DNA from: Aeromicrobium sp. Root472D3
Lineage (GTDB): Bacteria; Actinomycetota; Actinomycetes; Propionibacteriales; Nocardioidaceae
DNA length: 49,895 nt
Assembly (NCBI RefSeq): GCF_001426485.1
Contig: NZ_LMET01000002.1
Coordinates: 341,708-391,602 of the forward strand
Reading direction: 5' to 3'
Shown here: piece after piece, positions 45,767-49,895 of the stretch
Position numbering within the stretch: the stretch's first letter is position 1
Layout: each line of letters opens with the position of its first letter
Program-made: the position numbers and the translations under genes
Notes under the pieces: generated by a model
Databases searched by the model: none
What the model was told of the DNA's origin: nothing
Seen by the model: only the letters and a program-made list of their open reading frames with translations

Positions 45767-46504
45767 TCAGCGGTCGACGAGGGTGAGCTCGAACGCGTAG
45801 AGGTCGGGACGGTAGGCGTGGCGGCCGTACTCGACGGCGCGGCCCGCGTTGTCGTAGGCGGTGCGCTGCATCGTCAGCAGGGGAGCGCCCTTGCGCTCGC
45901 CCAGCAGCCGCGCCTCGTCGACCGACGCACCCCGTGCGCCGATGCGCTGCCGGGCCACCCGCATCACGATGCCGGACGCCCGCAGGTGCGCGTACAGGCC
46001 CGTCTCCGACAGGTCGATCGCGTCGAGGTCGACGACGTCGACGGGGAGGTAGTTGTGCATGTGCGCGAGGGGCTGGCGATCGACGAACCGCAGCCGCTCG
46101 AGCGACCAGACGTCCGCGCCCTTGGTGAGCTGCAGCTCGCGGGCGACGTCCTCGTCGGCCTCGACCCGACCGACCGCGATGACCTCGGTGCGGGGCTTCT
46201 GACCCGCCGCGCTGAGGTCGTCGTGCAGGCTCGTCAGCTCGACCGACCGGCGGATCTTGCCGTGGACGACCTGCGTGCCGACGCCGCGCTTGCGCACCAG
46301 CATGCCCTTGTCGACGAGCACCTGGATGGCCTGGCGCATCGTCGGGCGCGACAGCCCGAGGCGCTGGGCGAGGGCCACCTCGTTGTCGATGCGCTCGCCG
46401 GGGGCGATCGTGCCCTCGAGGATCGCGCGCTCGAACTGCTCGGCGACCTGGAAGTACAGGGGCACGGGGCTGGATCGGTCGAGGGTGAACGCGGGCCCGG
46501 GCAT
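45767..46504 (-). CDS. GntR/HutC-family regulator of the inositol operon
   Basis: A 245-residue regulator. The winged helix spans about residues 13-80 (PLYFQVAEQFERAILEGTI, then NEVALAQRLGLSRPTMRQAIQ); the C-terminal UTRA domain (about 95-240) would bind a sugar-derived effector. Divergent from iolE with several TGTC-N2-GACA palindromes between, so it most likely represses the inositol genes and itself. TAGATT lies 6 bases before the ATG: leaderless. Confidence 0.9.
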   Translation of the reverse strand: MPGPAFTLDRSSPVPLYFQVAEQFERAILEGTIAPGERIDNEVALAQRLGLSRPTMRQAIQVLVDKGMLVRKRGVGTQVVHGKIRRSVELTSLHDDLSAAGQKPRTEVIAVGRVEADEDVARELQLTKGADVWSLERLRFVDRQPLAHMHNYLPVDVVDLDAIDLSETGLYAHLRASGIVMRVARQRIGARGASVDEARLLGERKGAPLLTMQRTAYDNAGRAVEYGRHAYRPDLYAFELTLVDR

Positions 46505-46540
46505 GCGGACAATCTATCGGGTTTGTCCCGTATGTCCATA

Positions 46541-46610
46541 TGTCATGACAAACGCTTGACACGCTCTGTGTCGTGAGACACACTCGGGTGACCGACTTTG
46601 TCACGACAAA
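46541..46610. promoter_or_regulatory. Operator cluster of the GntR regulator and iol promoter
   Basis: Three dyads: TGTCATGACA (46541-46550), GTGTCGTGAGACAC (46568-46581) and TTTGTCACGACAAA (46597-46610). A TTGACA -35-like box at 46556-46561 lies between the first two, so repression of the iolE promoter is expected. On the minus strand TAGATT (46511-46516) is the regulator's own -10. Confidence 0.7.
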
Positions 46611-46639
46611 CAGCTCACCACACAGAAACCGAGGATCCC

Positions 46640-47539
46640 GTGTCGACGACCCTTGAGCCCCAGGGCCAGACCCCCCTCCGCATCGCCGGCGCCCCCATCT
46701 CGTGGGGTGTGTGCGAAGTCCCGGGCTGGGGCTACCAGATGCCCGCCGACCGCGTCCTCACCGAGATGCAGTCGCTCGGCCTCGGCGCGACGGAGTTCGG
46801 TCCCGACGGCTTCCTGCCCGAGGACCCGGCCGAGAAGGCCGCGTTCCTGGAGGGCTACGGGCTGCAGGCCGTCGGCGGCTTCCTGCCCGTCGTGCTGCAC
46901 GACCCGTCGCACGACCCCATGGTCGACGTCGACCCGTTCATCGACGCGTGCCTGGCCTCCGGCGCCGGCGTCGTCGTGCTGGCCGCGTCGACGGGCCTCG
47001 ACGGCTACGACGCTCGTCCCGTCCTCGACGAGCTGCAGTGGAAGACCCTGCTCGCCAACCTCGACCGCATCGCCGACCACGCGCAGTCGCGCGGCGTCGT
47101 CGCCGCGATCCACCCGCACATCGGCACGCTCGTCGAGAACGCCGACGACGTCCAGCGCGTCCTCGACGGCTCGCACGTCGGCCTGTGCGTCGACACAGGT
47201 CACCTCGCCGCCGCGGGCGCCGACCCGGTCGCGATCACGCTCGCGAACCTCGACCGCGTCAAGCACGTCCACCTCAAGGACGTCGACGCCGCCGCCGCAG
47301 CCACGGTCGTCTCGGGCGAGGTCGCCTTCGCCGACGCCGTCGCCGCCGGCATGTGGCAGGTGCTGGGCCAGGGCGACGTCGACATCCGCGCCATGATCGA
47401 CGCGTTGCGCAGCCACGGCTACGACGGCTGGTACGTCCTGGAGCAGGACGTCATGTTCAAGGACGGCGCGCCCGAGGGCGACGGACCCGTCTCCGACGTA
47501 CGCTCGTGCCTCGACTTCGTGAAGGATGCACTGGCGTGA
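46640..47539 (+). CDS. iolE: Inosose dehydratase
   Basis: A 299-residue TIM-barrel enzyme of the xylose isomerase-like fold. APISWGVCEVPGWGYQMPADRVL is the IolE opening, with TEFGPDGFLP, IHPHIGTLVE, VGLCVDTGHLAAAG and HVHLKDVD supplying metal-binding His, Asp and Glu. It dehydrates scyllo-inosose, the second step of myo-inositol catabolism. GTG start with GAGG 5 bases before it. The stop overlaps iolC as GTGA. Confidence 0.93.
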   Translation: MSTTLEPQGQTPLRIAGAPISWGVCEVPGWGYQMPADRVLTEMQSLGLGATEFGPDGFLPEDPAEKAAFLEGYGLQAVGGFLPVVLHDPSHDPMVDVDPFIDACLASGAGVVVLAASTGLDGYDARPVLDELQWKTLLANLDRIADHAQSRGVVAAIHPHIGTLVENADDVQRVLDGSHVGLCVDTGHLAAAGADPVAITLANLDRVKHVHLKDVDAAAAATVVSGEVAFADAVAAGMWQVLGQGDVDIRAMIDALRSHGYDGWYVLEQDVMFKDGAPEGDGPVSDVRSCLDFVKDALA

Positions 47540-48489
47540 CTGACGGCCACCACGAGCTCATCACGATGGGACGCGTCGGCGTCGACATCTACCCCGAGCA
47601 GATCGGCGTCGGCCTCGAGGAGGTCTCGTCGTTCGGCAAGTTCCTCGGCGGCAGCGCGACCAACGTCGCGGTCGCCGCGGCCCGTCTGGGTCACCGCTCG
47701 GCCGTCGTGACCCGCACGGGCGACGACCCGTTCGGACGCTTCATCCACCAGGCGCTGCAGGGCTTCGGGGTCGACGACCAGTACGTCACGTCGGTGCCCG
47801 GCGTGCCGACGCCGGTCGTGTTCTGCGAGATCTTCCCGCCGGACGACTTCCCGCTGTACTTCTACCGCGGCCCGAAGGCGCCCGACCTCCACATCAGCGC
47901 CGACGACCTCGACTACGACGCGATCCGCGCGGCCGACATCTTCTGGGTGACCGTGACGGGGCTGTCGCAGGAGCCCAGCCGCGAGGCGCACCTCGCCGCG
48001 CTCGAGGCCCGCAAGGGTCACGGCACGACGGTCATCGACCTCGACTACCGCCCGATGTTCTGGGAGTCGCCCGAGGCGGCGACCGCCGAGATCGCCAAGG
48101 CGCTGCCCTACGCGACCGTCGCGGTCGGGAACAAGGAGGAGTGCCAGGTCGCGATCGGCGAGACCGAGCCCCACGCGGCCGCCACGGCGCTGCAGGACGC
48201 GGGCATCGAGCTCGCGATCGTCAAGCAGGGCCCGCTCGGGGTCCTGGGCGTGCGCGGCGACGAGTCGGTCGTCGTGCCGCCGGTGCCCGTCGACGTCGTC
48301 AACGGCCTCGGCGCCGGAGACGCCTTCGGCGGCGCGCTGGTGCACGGCCTGCTGACCGGGGCCAGCCTCACCGACACCCTCGCCGGCGCCAACGCGGCCG
48401 GCTCGTTCGTCGCGGGACAGCTGTCCTGCGCCGACGCCATGCCCACCGTGGCCCAGCTCGAGACCTATCTCCAGGAGAACGGCCGATGA
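47536..48489 (+). CDS. iolC: 5-dehydro-2-deoxygluconokinase
   Basis: A 317-residue PfkB/ribokinase-family kinase. ITMGRVGVDIYPEQIG and FLGGSATNVAVAAARLG are the substrate-binding signature of IolC, and NGLGAGDAFGGALVHGLL contains the catalytic Asp. It phosphorylates 5-dehydro-2-deoxygluconate in inositol catabolism. GTG start in the overlap with iolE; its end overlaps the aldolase start by 4 bases. Confidence 0.93.
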   Translation: MTDGHHELITMGRVGVDIYPEQIGVGLEEVSSFGKFLGGSATNVAVAAARLGHRSAVVTRTGDDPFGRFIHQALQGFGVDDQYVTSVPGVPTPVVFCEIFPPDDFPLYFYRGPKAPDLHISADDLDYDAIRAADIFWVTVTGLSQEPSREAHLAALEARKGHGTTVIDLDYRPMFWESPEAATAEIAKALPYATVAVGNKEECQVAIGETEPHAAATALQDAGIELAIVKQGPLGVLGVRGDESVVVPPVPVDVVNGLGAGDAFGGALVHGLLTGASLTDTLAGANAAGSFVAGQLSCADAMPTVAQLETYLQENGR

Positions 48490-49397
48490 CCGCACCCACC
48501 ACCGTGACCGCCGCCGACGTGCAGGCGATCACCACGACGCGTGCCACCGACCCGGGCCGCATCGCGCGCCTCTGGGCCGAGCGCCGTCAGCCCGCGAACG
48601 GGCTGGTCGGGCAGAACCCCGACGGACGGCTCATGCTGATCGCCGCCGACCACCCGGCCCGCGGCGCGCTGCGGGCGGGCGACGACGCCCTGGCGATGGG
48701 CGACCGGTCCGACCTGCTCGACCGCATGGTCCGCGCCCTGTCGCGTCCCGGCGTGGACGGCGTGCTCGGCACCGCCGACGTCATCGAGGACCTGCTGCTG
48801 CTCGGAGCGCTCGACGACAAGGTCGTCATCGGCTCGATGAACCGCGGCGGGCTCGCGGGTACGGTCTTCGAGATGGACGACCGCTACACCGGCCACGACG
48901 CCGCGACGATCGAGGCGTTCGGCTTCCAGGGCGGCAAGATGCTGTTCCGCATCGACCCCGACGACGCGTCGACGGTGCACACCATGGAGGCCACCGCGAA
49001 CGCCGTGTCCGACCTGGCGTCACGCGGTCTGATGGCGATGGTCGAGCCCTTCATCTCCGGACGTGGCGACGACGGCAAGGTCCGCAACGACCTGTCGACG
49101 GCGGCCGTCATCCGCTCGGCGACGGTCGCGGCCGGCCTCGCGCCGACGAGCGCGTACACGTGGCTCAAGCTGCCGGTCGTCGACGACATGGACGCCGTCC
49201 TGGCCGCCACGACCCTGCCGGTGCTGCTGCTCGGCGGCGAGGTCTCGGCCGACCAGGGCGCGCAGCTCGCGACGTGGTCGAAGGCGCTGGCCAACCCCGT
49301 CGTGCGCGGCATGATCGTCGGCCGCAGCCTCCTGTTCCCGCCGACCGGCACCGTCGAGGAAGCCGTCGACGCGACCGTGGGGCTGATGCACCGATGA
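48486..49397 (+). CDS. Inositol-cluster aldolase (Cgl0158-type beta/alpha barrel)
   Basis: A 303-residue class I-like barrel protein of the DeoC/LacD superfamily, seen in actinobacterial inositol clusters. LMLIAADHPARGALRAGDDALAMGDR is the family opening, TYTWLKLPVVDD contains a plausible Schiff-base Lys, and LLLGGEVSADQ and GMIVGRSLLFPP form the phosphate-binding end. It probably cleaves 2-deoxy-5-keto-gluconate 6-phosphate in place of IolJ. Overlaps both neighbours by 4 bases. Confidence 0.82.
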   Translation: MTAPTTVTAADVQAITTTRATDPGRIARLWAERRQPANGLVGQNPDGRLMLIAADHPARGALRAGDDALAMGDRSDLLDRMVRALSRPGVDGVLGTADVIEDLLLLGALDDKVVIGSMNRGGLAGTVFEMDDRYTGHDAATIEAFGFQGGKMLFRIDPDDASTVHTMEATANAVSDLASRGLMAMVEPFISGRGDDGKVRNDLSTAAVIRSATVAAGLAPTSAYTWLKLPVVDDMDAVLAATTLPVLLLGGEVSADQGAQLATWSKALANPVVRGMIVGRSLLFPPTGTVEEAVDATVGLMHR

Positions 49398-49895
49398 CCG
49401 ACGACGTCCTGCGATCGGGCGAGGCGGCCAACGGCCCGTTCTCGCTCGAGATCACCCCGGCGGTCGCGGGCTGGGAGTTCAGCGGCCTGCGGGTCCTCGA
49501 GCTCGCCGCCGGCCGCTCCGAGCAGCTCGACACCGGCGACTCCGAGGTCATGGTGCTGTCGCTGGGCGGCTCCGCCGACGTGACCGTCGACGACCACGCC
49601 TTCTCGCTCGAGGGACGCCACAGCGTCTTCGCCGGGCCCAGCGACGTCGTCTACGCACCCCGCGACGCCTCGCTGACGATCGCGAGCGCCGACGGCGGAC
49701 GCTTCGCCCTGGCCTCCGCGGTGTGCCACGAGCGTCTGGAGCCGGCGTACCTGCCGAAGGGCGACGTGCCGGTCGAGATGCGCGGAGCGGGCCAGTCGAG
49801 CCGCCAGGTCAACAACTTCGGCGTGCCCGGGGTGCTCGACGCCGTCAACATCATCGCGTGCGAGGTGCTGACCCCCGGCGGCAACTGGTCGTCGT
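49394..49895 (+). CDS. iolB: 5-deoxy-glucuronate isomerase (partial, cut by window end)
   Basis: The first 167 codons of an IolB-type cupin. PFSLEITPAVAGWEFSGLRVLELAAG and SLEGRHSVFAGPSDVVYAPRDASLTI match the first cupin half; the second half with GQSSRQVNNFG and EVLTPGGNWSS begins at the edge. It isomerises 5-deoxy-glucuronate in inositol catabolism. ATG overlaps the aldolase stop as ATGA. Confidence 0.93.
   Translation, partial: MTDDVLRSGEAANGPFSLEITPAVAGWEFSGLRVLELAAGRSEQLDTGDSEVMVLSLGGSADVTVDDHAFSLEGRHSVFAGPSDVVYAPRDASLTIASADGGRFALASAVCHERLEPAYLPKGDVPVEMRGAGQSSRQVNNFGVPGVLDAVNIIACEVLTPGGNWSS

Overview
The window is very GC-rich and densely coded, with many GTG/TTG starts, frequent 1-8 base gene overlaps and a mycobacterium-like gene set: multidomain type I fatty acid synthase followed by AcpS, GpgS beside FolP2, a mycothiol-type oxidoreductase, group II truncated haemoglobin, and pepN, Rv2466c-like, rpiB, nei and tig lying near each other. 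This points to an actinomycete (Actinomycetota). Mycobacteriales or Nocardioidaceae (for example an Aeromicrobium-like genome) are the best guesses; the sequence alone does not settle the genus. It looks chromosomal: no integrase, transposase, phage gene, CRISPR array or replication origin was seen.

Layout. 0-2.7 kb: a secreted M4 metalloprotease and a LysR regulator, both on the minus strand. 2.7-12.3 kb: the roughly 3,000-residue type I fatty acid synthase and its phosphopantetheinyl transferase acpS. 12.3-13.6 kb: an AbiEi-antitoxin-like gene bracketed by imperfect inverted repeats. 13.6-16.0 kb (minus): a FabG-like reductase, an APH-fold kinase and a TetR regulator. 16.1-18.7 kb: acyl-CoA carboxylase beta subunit, a free-standing biotin carrier and a double hot-dog thioesterase. 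18.7-20.3 kb: truncated haemoglobin, MscS channel and a small membrane protein. 20.4-23.9 kb: acyl-CoA dehydrogenase and SDR, divergent from a TetR and a nitronate monooxygenase-like enzyme. 24.1-28.6 kb (minus): gpgS, folP2-like gene and pepN. 28.7-36.4 kb: carboxylate-amine ligase, mycothiol-type oxidoreductase, lipase-like hydrolase, glycerophosphotransferase-like protein, rpiB, nei and a SpoIIE phosphatase. 36.4-37.3 kb: tRNA-Gly and tRNA-Pro with a P-loop kinase between them. 37.3-41.8 kb: Tat-exported PhoD, a collagen-like membrane protein and a two-component system. 41.9-45.7 kb: tig, a hydrolase and two SRPBCC proteins. 45.8 kb to the end: a GntR regulator and an inositol catabolic operon (iolE, iolC, aldolase, iolB) cut by the window edge.

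How it fits together. The first half is dominated by fatty-acyl metabolism. The strongest regulatory signal is a palindrome, TGAGG-N4-CCTCA, present as a pair around the likely promoter of both the fatty acid synthase and the carboxylase beta subunit, 13 kb apart: a shared switch for malonyl-CoA supply and fatty acid synthesis. A LysR box, TetR-type palindromes, 11-bp-spaced CTTCAG repeats for the OmpR-type regulator and GntR palindromes sit at other control regions. At least nine genes have a TANNNT-like -10 box 6-7 bases before the start codon, implying leaderless transcripts. The clearest structural oddity is an 816-bp unit carrying one unrecognised gene between 31-bp direct repeats (30/31 identical). 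The distal repeat still reads in frame into an ATGA junction with the next gene, so the unit appears to have split an originally coupled ligase-oxidoreductase operon.
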